From the NCBI GenBank assembly GCA_018806985.1, contig JADANN010000461.1, positions 3,061,276 through 3,125,275 of the forward strand: a DNA stretch of 64,000 bases. The letters run 5' to 3'. Both the position numbers and the translations under genes were made by a program. Of this stretch, positions 1 through 10,959 are shown in pieces (positions within the stretch are counted from its first letter, which is position 1; the number at the start of each line of letters is the position of its first letter). The notes under the pieces were generated by a model. That model had not been told where the DNA came from. It was given only the letters and a program-made list of their open reading frames with translations, and did no database searches. Source of the stretch: Angiostrongylus vasorum. Taxonomy: Eukaryota > Nematoda > Chromadorea > Rhabditida > Metastrongylidae.

Positions 1-469
1 CTGCCACCATATATCACATTCATTTGGCTGTACATTCATCTTTTTCTACACCTTTCTTGTTATGATCCTCATTTTTTCGTTGTAAGAAATAGACATAGTA
101 AAGGTAATTTCACCTATTCCCAGTAGTTTTTCTGGAATTTTCAAACCAAATGTGATATAACCCCAGTGGTAATAATCAATACCTTGTTGGATTGTTAAGC
201 TTTATACGAGCTCGTTAAATATAGCGTCATGGCTCTAGTTCATTTAAGCGAGAAGATCTTTCTCCTTTTATTAAAGATTTCTGTGGAGCACTTATGGGTA
301 TTTGCCAATTTTGGAATCCCCTCGAAAGTCCGGGATAGTTTCAGCCGAATAAAACTTATATAACTTTCTGTGATTTTAATTGGTACTTGTGAAATTTTAC
401 TCTTAACTAGTTCATGGCCAATTTTCTAATAACCAACGAACAGAATGAATTAAACTCTTCTCCGGGAGC
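1..469. other. Intergenic, nothing recognised
   Basis: AT-rich sequence. I see no conserved coding segment, tRNA-like box or repeat copy here. Confidence 0.4.
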
Positions 470-735
470 TAACGCGTTCATTACCACACGATTCAGGTCC
501 TTCCTTACGCCTGTCTCTTAGCTAGTTTCTATCGATCAATGCTAGTCTCCAGATGAGACCTTCCCAGATCAATCTCGTTGACGGGTGATGATGGCACTGA
601 TCGATAAACTATCTGAGAGACAGGCGAAATGAAGGACCCGTATGGTGCAGTGGCGAGCGCACTAGCCGCCGGAAAGGGTGATAGCGCGTTCGTTCCTCAC
701 CGTAGACACCTGTGATCCGGAGTCTTGCAAATGAA
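470..735. repeat. SINE-B foldback repeat, two inverted arms
   Basis: The left arm is antisense and the right arm sense. They share the segments CTGTCTCT(T/C)AGCTAG and GCGTTCATT/GCGTTCGTTCC in opposite orientation, around a centre containing AGATCAATC and GACGGGTGAT. The right arm holds a tRNA-like pair of boxes (TGGTGCAGTGG and GCGTTCGTTCC). The left outer end is truncated compared with the copy at 28,148. Family name is mine. Confidence 0.7.
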
Positions 736-2349
736 AAGTTGTAATAGGTACTAAATAAAAAATTAACTTTAAACTCTTTGTTATGACGGTTACTGTAACG
801 TAAAAAATACTACTACACGTTATTCTGCAAGTGCACACTGTTTGATGCCAGTAAAGCTGCAATACGCTAGTTGTTTTTGAGCATCATTGTCTTAATTTTC
901 AGAAATCTTCAGAAAAACCTCAAAAGATCTCTCACCAAACAAAACATTCTTAGTGCTGAGTGTGAATGCGCCTCTGTTCAACTGAAGAAACCCTAAAAAG
1001 TGTCTGCTCTTATCATGTCATAGAAACTCGCCGCGCCTTATCAACTCTCCGAAGAGATGGAAAGTTCTTTTAAAAGATTTGTACTCATCAAAGCAGTCGA
1101 ATTTGCTTTACTGGCTTTTTACTAGTGACCTTTGCTAGTGACCGTTTGGGTAAAAGCTGAGCTGTTTACTGGAAAAAATGACAGGCCACAAAAAAAACGA
1201 AGCGCATTGCTACATTGTGCATATGTTTTTTCTACCACTAAGTGAATTGACTGACCAGCACTCCAAAACTGCTCTCTTCCTCATGTTTATTAAGAATGAC
1301 CGGAGCAGCTGTACCCTTTTGTTATGTTAGTGTAACCATCACTGCTTTTCCAACTTAACTGAAGAAAACAGTCATAGTCGGAGCCAGCTTATCCGGCTCT
1401 CTCACATAACACGTGGTGCTTAATTATAAGAGGCAGCCCTAAGCCATTCCATATACATCGTGCTGCCTTTTATTCATTTGATTACATGCTTTTGACCAAA
1501 CAGGTATACCGGACCCATTCTAAAGAGCCAAACCTGAAGTGTTGGGATCACTACAAAATAGCAAAGCGAAGAAGATCATCAACTGAGAAGACCTGTATCT
1601 TAGAAAAGCACCAGGTGGCTTTTGGTTCGCGAATAACCAATTGTGCGTTCATCTGAGAATATGCCAGATAGCTTAGCTGCTAATCTGCACAAGATTCCTT
1701 AAACGACGAACAACTTTGTGCACAACTTGACTATACCAGAAAGAAACCATCCAAATGTGAATCGCTTTTTACCCACATGTTTAAACAAGGCTGTTTCTTG
1801 GAATACGATAGTCTTATTTGCTACCATTCCAGCGTCAATGTTAACCTCTTGCCAGCATAAGACGATAAACATTTCTATAAAGAAGCTGTTTGAAAAAGTG
1901 GTGAAGTCAAGAGATTAGAAGAATGCGTTAGTAATTTAAATGGTCCCATCATCCATTGTGATACTGACACTCTTGTTTCGAAAGACATTTTACGGTTTTT
2001 CCTGCCATAAGTAGTTTCTGGATGATTACTGGCTAAAAGACCGCATTTCCGGTTATCATTGGCTAATCTTAGCCCATCTGTCCCATGTTTCAGCAATCGC
2101 AACAACAACAATAACAACAATCTGTTGCCAATGACACCCAGGGCATTTGGTATGGGTAGTCAGCCGTTAAGCGTGATTTCCACTAAAGACCAATTTGCTG
2201 GGAATCATTCTCCCTCTTCCGAAACATCTTTACTATGTAGCCTAAGTTGCCTTCCTTTTTGTATCTTCATTCATAACTCTTTTTCCTTAATGTTTTTTCT
2301 ACAATTCAACATAGCTTTTAGTGTGCCTCTTGACCTGTGCATTGGAAAT
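736..2349. other. Intergenic, nothing recognised
   Basis: Only short ORFs without recognisable motifs. No repeat copy of the families seen elsewhere in the window was noticed. Confidence 0.35.
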
Positions 2350-2530
2350 TTCTTGTTACTTATTCCAAAAACCGACTTTTGATTAACCTCGGTGTGACTA
2401 ATCAACATGTGTATCAACTGTTGTGCTTACATGAGGTTCACGAGGACGACAGCCCGCTCCGAGGAAGACGAAGACGGCGAAACGCTAACCAAATAAAACT
2501 TATTTATCAACCTCGAGCAAGTTCAACACT
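2350..2530. repeat. Degenerate PLE end-like fragment
   Basis: Contains ACCGACTTTTGATTAACCTC, close to the terminal segment of the PLE copies (GACTTTCTATTAACCTCGG at 24,914). It is followed by GAGGAAGAC...GGCGAAACG, which looks like a decayed hammerhead core (CCGAGGA in place of CUGAGGA). A related short end is seen near 4,590-4,660. Probably the relic of a solo terminal repeat. Confidence 0.4.
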
Positions 2531-2879
2531 TACACATATTTTAATACTTAGTATTTTTGAAGTCAGGATATCTGCCAATAATGTTCACCAGATTCGGAAT
2601 GGTTGTAGAAACCGCCTAGTTGACATTTATGTACTTTTTCCAGTACTTTGGTAAAATTAAAATATGTTTTTCCCAAAGGAAGAATACCAGCTTTATCGAT
2701 TTTTTTGGCTTTTTCAACAAAAGTTCTTTATTTTTACTGTTTTATTCGAAATATATCTAAGAACTTCTTGGTGTTATTCATTAGCACTCTAGACTCATCG
2801 CCTCATCGACTCGGCTCTTATTACCATAATTTCATCCAGCATCTATTAAGTTGGATGAGTATGAATGTCATTACCTAAA

Positions 2880-4070
2880 GATTATCCATTCCTTTCCCTA
2901 TAGCTTTCTTCTAATGTTTCTTTAAAATCGCATTCAACTTTTTTATAATTTATTTGAGATCGTTAGTTCACGATTAGAGCAGCATTTGGAATCACCCTGC
3001 AATGCACCTATGTAGGATCCTTCCATCCACTCTGAACCAAGGCAAATAAGCCCAGCTCCCCCACATTCCCTCCATCTTTGTGGGGTGAGCACATGGGTGC
3101 CACATATTTTTTCGGAAAAAGCTGCCAGCAATTTAAATAGGTCGGCGGCTTTGTTTGGTGAAGACTTGGAAAAAGCTCAGACAGATTGGAGGCCCTAATT
3201 CCAGAGAGAATTGATAGGACCAGAATAGGATGGTCACACGAAGAGGACAAAGCCCTCAAATGCAGTTGAGTCTGCACACAAATCCGAACTCTTCCATATG
3301 AATACGAGAAAATGGCAAGAAGTAAGGCATTCGTGAATTGCGTGGTTTTGGGTCATTTGAAATAAAGCACAAAATAAATGTTCTTAAAGACTTCTAGATA
3401 TTTTTGCCTGACGTATGAGTCTTTCTCCGTATTAGTTCGTCGTTTTTTTGGGACCATAATTGAAGATCACATGAAACTTCTCTTTTTTTCCTATTTTCAG
3501 ACGAGAAAAAATGAAAAGGAAGTTGAGAGAAAACAGTTAAAAAAATGAAAGAGGGAGCTAAAATCTTCAGAACAATGGAATACAATTTAGACCAGAAGAG
3601 TGAAAAATATGTGAGATGAGGAGCGCTCAAAAAAGTGGAATATTCTGTAAGGCCTGAAGAAAAGTACCAAAGTTGGGACTTTGAAAAGTTTAATAGCTCG
3701 TCTTCGCCAAAAACCATACAGGCCCTTGTACAATTACCATTTTACCGGTAATTTGTTGATTTCCACAATTTTCTTCCTATGGGTCATTGAGAAACCCAAG
3801 CTTCGGTACCCCCCAGTTCTTCACTAAAACCTATCGCCAACGCTTGAGATCAGGTACCCTTGCCAGCGTTTTAGGCAAGAATTGTTTGATTCCTTCTCAA
3901 GATGTTGTTGCTATCGTTTTTTTCTAGAAACCCCGACTATCATGAGGCGGTGAACAATTGAGGAAGAATCACTGAACACCTTCAGGAATTCAGCTTTTTT
4001 TGATAAACATCGGCTTTTCCAACAAATTCCAGGAATATGCACTCATTAACTTAAACACTACTGTAATCTT
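2880..4070. other. Intergenic / upstream of the bHLH gene
   Basis: No convincing exon on either strand. The region directly precedes the bHLH coding exon and may hold its promoter or untranslated exons, but no core promoter element could be singled out. Confidence 0.35.
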
Positions 4071-4074
4071 GCAG

Positions 4075-6979
4075 ATGTCATCACCAGAAGCTGGCATTCG
4101 TCTCTCCATAAATATGAGGGAAAGAGATCGAATGCACGATCTGAACGAGGCACTGGATGATCTTCGTGCAGTGCTGCCATATGCTCGTGGTGGTTCGGTG
4201 AGAAAACTCAGCAAAATCGCTACATTGCTACTCGCTAAGAATCACATCATTATGCAGGTATGAGTGAATATACAATATAATTGATAAAATGCTGCATATT
4301 ATCCCACCCTTAATGTAGGAGCAACATCAATGTAAATTACTGAGAATGTGGCATTTGGCCTTCTTACAAACACCTCGACCACATTGCAGTCACTGAGGTA
4401 CGCTTCACTACATCCAACGGGGTTTATTTGGGCACAGACTAGGACAAAACCTAGCTCTGTCCATTGAGGACGTTCTAGGTTTATTTTTTTTTGGGTTTCT
4501 TTTGCTCTGCATCTTTCTAATTCTCTGTCGTAGTCCGCTGGCCGTGAGTTGTCGACTGGTCGATGTGCTTTAGTAACACATCAAACTCTATATTTCGAAA
4601 ACCGACATTCGTTTAGCCTCGCCGTGACTAATCAACGTGTATTTTCCCATTGATAAATTAAGACAAAGTTGTTAACAAACTTCATTCGGCTAAAACTGGA
4701 AGATGGATTGTCCGGGAAAAAACAAACCGTTATCATTGGGCAGTCAGTATCGACAGCCTTTCTGTGTAAGAAAGTATCGCCGAGTGAGATTACTTCGATC
4801 GACGATACACCACTGCATTCGATTCGATGCGATCAAGAGGACCTACCCCGAAAAAAGGAAGAACTGTGGACAACGGACTGTGATTAATCCGGCTTTGAGG
4901 AAGGTGAAGCCACCGAAACGAAGGAGCAATAAAGTTTTCTACCAACTTCTTGATAGCTTCTCAATGAAAAAATGCATTATTCTATTTGTATAATACTCTT
5001 AGATACACGGGTAGCTCACCTCCTTCAGGTTTTTCATTTAAACTGTTTTTTTAAACTAATTATCCATGGTGGTGGGCAGTTTCAAGTAAACTGACGTCAG
5101 TGAGTACCATACCATTTATAACGCAGAGATTGTTTCTATAGATAGTGTATTGACTACATGTTTCGTTTTCCATGTTCCCACCTTTGAATCATGAAGACGA
5201 GATAGTTCTTGAAGGTTCGAGTTCCGTAGTGAAAATGGTGAGTGCTGAGTCTTGGACCCATAAGCTAAGATCTCTGTTTGCTTCTTTTGAACAATAACTC
5301 CGCGCTTATTCGTTGCCCTGCAATCAACCAGTGCGGTCTTTATATTCAACAAAAAAATCATTCATCTCGACGTTTTCGGTCGGATTCTCGCAAACTCTGT
5401 TCTTGTTCAGATTTTCATAGTTCAGTCTTTCCGCTCTTTGTTATGATCTTTGGCCACAGTCCACACTTCTTTCGTAATTTTTAAAGAACTTTCTATCTAC
5501 AGTGTCGTCGAGAAAACTGTTTTCATTGGATTTTTTTCACCAATGAGTATACTTTGGGTTTAGAAGCGCCCTACAATGCACATGGTCAATTGTTCGATCC
5601 TTCACCGCATCTAAAGCCTCAACTCACTCCCACTCTCTTCAGGCTCAACGATTTTGCAACCAAACTTGTATAAGAGGATAAGAATCACGAAATCACGGAC
5701 TTGGTTTGTATATTGACCTCCGTAAATCACTGCATGGGCTAGGTATGCATTCCGTAGCCTCCACGATGCTACGAATGGATTTCACTTCGTGGTTCATCTC
5801 TAGATTACTGTTTAATGATTAACGTTCCATGGTTTCTGCTTTGTACCCCAGTTATTGCAAAGGTCATATTAATAGTGCATTTAAACCGAATTTGGAGATA
5901 TACCTCGTTTTTTCAGAAAGTCGTCATATGGTGTAACTTCTATCTACTACGCAATATTTTTTATGCACCAGGCTACTATGAGAAATACAACCACAGTGAT
6001 GCTGAGGTATTTGCAAAAATTGAACCCCAGGACAGATCGAAAGGCGACGACCCATTCCGGGGGGATCACGTGCTACGCATAGCACTCCCTGATGCCTTCG
6101 TTCGGTCTTTCTCTTAGCCAGTCTTTTTTGCTTTAACAGTACCGTTAGCAACTACCCATCAACGATATTGAACTAGGTAGCACAAATCGTTTGTGCTGAA
6201 AAAAAAACAAAGCGATTGCTGATGGCACCGTTAAGGTAACGAAGGGATCAGTGGTGCCGTGCGTAACAGGGGAGCTCCCGGAAAAGGTAATCGCTGTTCG
6301 ATCTTGTCTAGGGTCAAAGTTTTGCAAATAGCTCAGCACCACTAAAGTCGCCACATATTTTGATACTCCTTAGTTTCTATTATTCAGACTTCGTAGCTTC
6401 CTAGAACTGCTTTTGTATCGCCTTTTCTAGAAGGGTTTTTTGCTTAAAAACGCGATATCCCTGGAAGTTAGTCATAACCGAGCGAGAATGTAAGCTAAAA
6501 AGTCCATCGATTCCTCAAGCAGAGGCTATGAGATGCCAGTTGACAGCCTCAGAAACAAAAAAAATAAGGGTTTTATACCCAAACAGAGATGTTTTGTTGT
6601 TCCTCAGCTAAGCGGAGTCTATTTAGAAGACTAATGCTGGCCATATACAGACACAGACTGTAATAAAGACTATTCGAGTTGTTGTTCAATTAGGGAAAAA
6701 AACTGATGATAGAAGTGTTAGCGATGGTCGTTAACCAGACCACACACATACACACACACTCACATAAAAAAGGACACAGCGGCCGATGAGACCGGTTGGT
6801 TGGCAACGACGATGTAAATATCACCGACCTGTCTACCTCTAAACATCAAACGAAATCACTCCGATTTTATTTTGCAGGCTAAAGCGATCGAAGAACTTCG
6901 GCAGTTGGTTGCAACGTTGAGAGCGCAAGTCGAACAGAACACAATCACCACCACCGCCATCCCGATGAGTAGTGACTGA
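4075..6979 (+). CDS. Small Olig/BHLHE22-type bHLH transcription factor, two exons
   Basis: Exons 4075-4257 and 6878-6979 (TGA stop) join in phase 0 to give 94 aa. The protein is essentially one bHLH domain. The basic region has the N-x-R-E-R pattern (residues 13-17) with the E-box-contacting Glu16, followed by helix 1 ([11 protein letters not shown]), the loop ([10 protein letters not shown]) and helix 2 ([17 protein letters not shown]). Exon 2 carries the rest of helix 2 ([11 protein letters not shown]) and a short Ser/Thr-rich tail. The helix 2 sequence is typical of the Olig/BHLHE22/23 group, represented in C. elegans by HLH-16 and HLH-17/31/32; I cannot say which is the orthologue. Proteins of this group bind E-boxes as dimers in the nucleus, often in neural or glial cells. 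The ATG follows TCTTGCAG directly, which suits a spliced-leader acceptor. An upstream in-frame ATG at 4000 is not separated by a stop, so a longer N-terminus or a further 5' exon remains possible. Donor GTATGAG and acceptor TTTTGCAG are canonical. Confidence 0.88.
5981..6350. repeat. SINE-B foldback repeat in the bHLH intron
   Basis: Opens with an antisense arm (ACAACCACAGTGATGCTGAG...) and ends with a sense arm (TTTTGCAAATAGCTCAGCACC). The arms frame a centre with ACCGTTAGC / GATTGCTGATGGCACCGTTA. Belongs to a diverged subfamily also seen at 23,645, 41,293 and 60,190. Confidence 0.65.
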
Positions 6980-7258
6980 GAAGATGGCCTCACCTAGAAG
7001 AACAGACCAAAAGCATAACACATTTCCTTTTTCATTGAGCCATTAGGCTTCCTTCATCAATATAACTCTGTAATTATTGATTAGAAGAAAGTGAATATGC
7101 TAGTTAAGCAATAGAAAAAACTTCGTCATATTTATGTAAAATCAATTTCTAGTGCGATTTCAGCAAAACAAAAGCAATGCTTCTTTTCTATCCATTTCTA
7201 AGTACCGTTGTCCTCATAAAAATATCGTCTGCTCATTTCTACCCATTTGTTATAAAAA

Positions 7259-7536
7259 AAAGGATAAAGCTCTCGGTGTTGATCAATCCCTGAGGGCGCG
7301 CCAGGCACTCGACTTCATTAAACATGGTTTGGAGGTGATTGAATGCATATCTCGCCTTTACAATGACCCACGGTGGCCTACCGATGTATCGAGCCAGTGT
7401 TGCTGTTCTCCCAGACAAGTCTGGTACCAATTTGCCGACCCCGGAGGGATTGTAGGCTTGGTGGGCCATGGGCGCTGGGATCGATTCCACGTGTGTGTTA
7501 CAGGACGCCTCCGACCACCGCGCCACACGCGCCCCT
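7259..7536 (-). repeat. SINE-A, tRNA-derived short interspersed repeat
   Basis: Read on the - strand, it starts with a tRNA-like head. The A-box-like segment resembles the GTGGCGCAGTGG of other copies; it is followed by a B-box-like segment (GTGGAATCGATCC). Next comes a conserved core (GGTCGGCAAATTGGTACCAG and flanks) and a tail ending ...GATCAACACCGAGAGCTTTATCC. At least a dozen relatives occur in this window. The family name is mine. RNA polymerase III transcription is inferred from the boxes. Confidence 0.75.
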
Positions 7537-7994
7537 TTATGTCTCAGTCGTCAGCTTTTAAAAATATCAGATATTTATTCTACAACTTAAATAAGTCGTA
7601 AGTAATATTAGTCAGTAGGAAAAGCTGAGGAAAACTGAGATTGTTGATTCGTTTTTCGTCTATACTTGTTAAGGTGCTAACCTCCTATTGAAAACATATG
7701 GCAACAATAGTAACTTTGTAAATATAAATCATCTCTATGAACTATATCATTTCTACCATGTCTATTACCCCGTTAAAGATCAGTCAAGTCAAGCTGGATC
7801 GAGATCCGCAAAATTTTCATTTGTCTCTGCTGTCGGTCATCTGCGCCACCTCGTTGACATCGCTCTCTCGAACGTCACAAAGATCATCCATCACCCTTAT
7901 TGCATAACACTTTTTGTCTCAAATTAACCAGGGATAATTCTTTCTACTTCTATTTAGCAAACACGAGGTGCTATTTTATTTCTTTATTTACGTA

Positions 7995-8035
7995 CAAGCT
8001 GACGTTTCGGCGGATTTCGCCTTCCTCAGAGCCTG
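7995..8035 (-). ncRNA. Hammerhead ribozyme motif H1 (PLE copy A, left)
   Basis: On the - strand: CAGGCU / CUGAGGA / A / GGCG-AAAUC-CGCC / GAAAC / GUC / AGCUUG. The catalytic boxes CUGANGA and GAAA are intact and cleavage is expected after GUC. Stem II is four base pairs. Stem I pairs CAGGCU with AGCUUG (six pairs, one G-U). Stem III is minimal, but ACGU is self-complementary, as in dimeric retrotransposon hammerheads. Confidence 0.8.
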
Positions 8036-8521
8036 GAAAGGTCAAGTTGACTGCAGTCTAAAGCGGTCAAACGCCTCCATAACCAAACAGAGGAAATGTT
8101 GAACCAAAATTTCATTCACACTGAACACGGAGTCTTTGCACACTCACCGCTTTCTAGCAGTCTTCCACTAAATATTTCACGTGGAGACCAACCGCACAGA
8201 GTTCACATGGAATCGTAATATATCCATCTCATCAGAATAACAGGCTTATATACTGCCCAATATCACGCCTGATAATGAGGCATTCCTCCCTGCGGTTCAT
8301 TTTCGGACTTTCTGGAATTGATCCAGAACGCGTAGAGAGTTTTGCGCGCTTGTGTTCTCGATTCCTGCGCGAGGATCGTGACACGTACTTCGAAGTCCTC
8401 CCCGCTATGTCTCTGGGTCCCTATGCATGCCTAGTGGGGTATTTGGTTTACGTTTGCCGACTGGGTGTTCTTTTATGCGGACACAGAGGGTCTACTCGTT
8501 TAGCCTAAAGTATTCGTCCCC

Positions 8522-8890
8522 GCGCACTTTACAAAACGATCAGAGGGCTGGTAATGGGACAACGACTGGCACCAAGCCTTGCCATTGCATTCATGTCTAA
8601 GGTGGAAGCACCAGTAATCGATCTCGGGCCGTTACTCTACTGTAGATATATAGATGACTGCTTGGTCATTTGTTCAACACAAGAGGAAATTGACAAATGT
8701 TTCGAGTTGTTGAACGAATAGTCAGAGCACATTAAATTCACCCGAGAGAAACCAAAAGAAAGCTGGCTTCCATTTCTGAACGTCCAAATTAACCAATCAG
8801 AAAATGGCTACATTACAAAATGGTACCGAAAGCCAAGTAGTGAAAAACATCTTGGTCCATTACCTCTCCTCTCACCCCTCTCACACGAAA
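8522..8890 (+). pseudogene. PLE reverse transcriptase fragment
   Basis: Frame 1 encodes a segment with the RT palm: GLVMGQRLAPSLAIAFM, then CRYIDDCLV with the YIDD catalytic pair at 8,647-8,658, then (after a stop at 8,719-8,721) SWLPFLNVQI and KWYRKPSS. The order and the YIDD motif fit Penelope-type RT, which is related to telomerase. The N-terminal fingers are absent. The in-frame stop and the loss of frame after KWYRKPSS mark it as non-functional. Confidence 0.8.
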
Positions 8891-9039
8891 AAGGGCGCTT
8901 GTGAGAAACAGGGTTTCGAACAGCTACCAGCGTGTGCACGGGAAGAGAGCAGAGAGAGGACTCCCGGAACTTGGCGCGACAAATAGCCAATTTTAATGGC
9001 CTGTAGCTCGGGACAGGTGTAGAGGAAACCACAGGGCCT

Positions 9040-9534
9040 CCCAACAATAACTCTAGCGACAATAAGGTCCCGTTTATCCTGCCCTTCATTGCAAATGAAG
9101 TAAGTGCAGCTATAAAACGCTGTTTAAGAAAGGCGGGTCTAGAGAAATCGGTAACGATAACTGAAATGCCACCGAGTAATGTAAGACGCCAACTAGTTCG
9201 TAACCGCCTATACGACCGTCTGTGTGCAACACAAAATTGTATAATTTTGCCCAATGGTAGAGACAGTGACTGCATGAATTCGGGTACAGTCTATCTGATC
9301 TCTTGTAAAGTGTGCGGGGACGAATACGTTGGCGAAACGGGTAGACTACTCTGCGTTCGTATAAAAGAACACCTAGTCGGCAAACATAAACCAAACACTC
9401 CACTAGGCACGCATAGGACGCAGAGACATAACGAAGAAGATTTTGAATTACGGGCTACGATCCTCACGCAGGAATCGAGAACACAAGCACGCAAAATTCT
9501 CATTCTGGATCAATTCCAAGAATCCGAAAAATGA
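9040..9534 (+). pseudogene. PLE GIY-YIG endonuclease domain fragment
   Basis: Frame 1 is open from about 9,040 to the TGA at 9,532. It contains a conserved leader (KVPFILPFIANEV, then LRKAGLEKSVTITEMPPSN, then RRQLVRNRLYDRLC) followed by a Cys-rich segment and the GIY-YIG core: GTVYLISC as the 'GIY' strand, EYVGETGR as the 'YIG' strand, and the helix with RIKEH. In PLEs this domain nicks target DNA for priming. The segment itself is intact, but it is cut off from a working RT. Close copies lie on the - strand near 38.6 kb and 57.3 kb. Confidence 0.82.
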
Positions 9535-9794
9535 ACCGCAGGGAGGAATGCCTCATTATCACGCGTGATATTGGGCAGTATATAAGCCTGTTATTCTGAT
9601 GAGATGAGTACATTACGATTGCATGTGAACTCCGTGCGGTTGGTCTCCACGTGAAATATTTAGTGGAGGACTCCTAGAAAGCGGTGAGTGTGCAAAGACT
9701 CAGTGTTCAATGTGACTGAAATTTTGATTCAACATTTTCTCTGTTTGGTTATGGAGGCGTTTGACCGTTTAAATTGCAGTCAACTTGACCTTTC

Positions 9795-9835
9795 CAGGCT
9801 CTGAGGAAAGCGAAATCCGCTGAAACGTCAGCTTG
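9795..9835 (+). ncRNA. Hammerhead ribozyme motif H2 (PLE copy A, right)
   Basis: Same layout as H1, but stem II is AGCG-AAAUC-CGCU. Compared with GGCG/CGCC in the other copies, both sides of the outer pair have changed (G-C to A-U), which keeps the helix. The catalytic boxes CUGAGGA and GAAA and the site GUC are intact. Stem I is CAGGCU with AGCUUG. Confidence 0.85.
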
Positions 9836-10464
9836 TACGTAAGTAAAGAAATGAAACAGCACCTCATGTTTGCTAAACAGAAGTAGGAAGAATTATTCAA
9901 TCAATGCCGAGATTAATAGAAAGTCGGACGTAGGAGTTACCCAGGGATAGTTTAAATAGCTCTGAATTTGAAAAACTGACTATGTCCCAAGTTTTTCTCT
10001 CGACTAGAAACGAGATGTTTTCTCTTCAGACGAGATCCTGAACATCTTGTCGTGTACTTTTCACTCATCTGTTTGCAGAGCTTTCTCCTGAACTAATACG
10101 ACAGAGTTCGATTCGCATCCACTCAAGCATCACTTCTATGTACTTATGCATGAACATGATTTAAGTGCACGTAGGGAAGTTAGAAGTCAATCAAGCTCAA
10201 AAGAGAGCCACTACATCCATCTGCACCTCATTGAAATTGCAAGCTCACTATCGTCTCGCTTCTAATTCCATAGCAACCACCTGTGGCCTCGTCACTTATC
10301 TTCGCGACTGACTAACTTGAAGCCCTCAATCAAGACAGATTTGTTGATGAGCTACATTTACGTAATACTTAAAATTACTTATCCAAAGTCTTTATTTTTG
10401 ACAAAAGGCATCATTCTTAACCTTTTTATTTACTGCCCCCTTCTTTTTAACAGCAGGGTATGTT

Positions 10465-10866
10465 GCGAAATATAACTTCTGTAATGCTGAGATATTTGCA
10501 AAACTCCGGACCGCAGGTGTCTGCGGTGGGGAACAGAACGCACTGTTGTCCTTTCCGGTGAGTAACGCGTTCACCACCACACCATGCGGGTCCTTCATTT
10601 CGCCAGTCTCTCAGCTAGTTCTTTCGATCTTTTGCCTCAGTATGACTGGGTTCAATGCCGATTTGGGCTCTCCAGATCAATCCCGTTGACCGGTGATTGC
10701 TGATGGCAAAAGATCGATAGAACTAGCTGAGAGACAAGCGGAACTAAAGGACTCGCATGGTGAGGTGGTGAACGCGTTACTCACCGGTAATGACAAAAGC
10801 GCGTTCATTCCCCCCCGCAGACACCTGCGGTCCGGAGTTTTACAAATATCTCAGCATTACGGAAAA
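10465..10866. repeat. SINE-B foldback repeat, two full arms
   Basis: Antisense arm from 10,465 (GTAATGCTGAGATATTTGC) and sense arm ending near 10,866 (TACAAATATCTCAGCATTAC). Both arms contain the ACGCGTT...TCACCGG segment and the CTGAGAGAC/GTCTCTCAG block. The centre reads AACGGG-like CCGTTGACCGG. Confidence 0.75.
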
Positions 10867-10959
10867 GGCATCATTTTTTTTGTTCAAAAAATCCATGAAG
10901 AACGGCATTACATAAATTGTTGTTGGAAAGCTTGATCGCTTTTAAATCTAGCATTTCAC

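Larger units (their letters stand above)
7935..9945 (+). mobile_element. Penelope-like element, copy A
   Basis: About 2 kb, bounded by inverted arms: 7,935-8,515 is an inverted copy of 9,300-9,900, including the 3' part of the endonuclease coding region. A hammerhead motif sits in each arm (minus at left, plus at right). Inside, on the + strand, are an RT remnant with YIDD and a GIY-YIG endonuclease segment, the two hallmark domains of PLEs. The RT is interrupted by a stop at 8,719 and by a frameshift near 8,870, and its N-terminal half is missing, so the copy is dead. The right end carries a tail (CCGAGATTAATAGAAAGTCGG) shared with the other copies. Confidence 0.85.

Noticed and set aside
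7152..7601. 149-codon + strand ORF and similar ORFs at 33,408-33,670 and 40,615-41,001
   Set aside because: Open frames running through SINE-A copies; the shared peptides ([11 protein letters not shown]) come from the repeat core in antisense.
8275..8508. 77-codon + strand ORF
   Set aside because: Antisense of the endonuclease 3' region carried in the left PLE arm.
8808..9275. 155-codon - strand ORF overlapping PLE copy A
   Set aside because: Shadow of the RT/endonuclease coding on the opposite strand.
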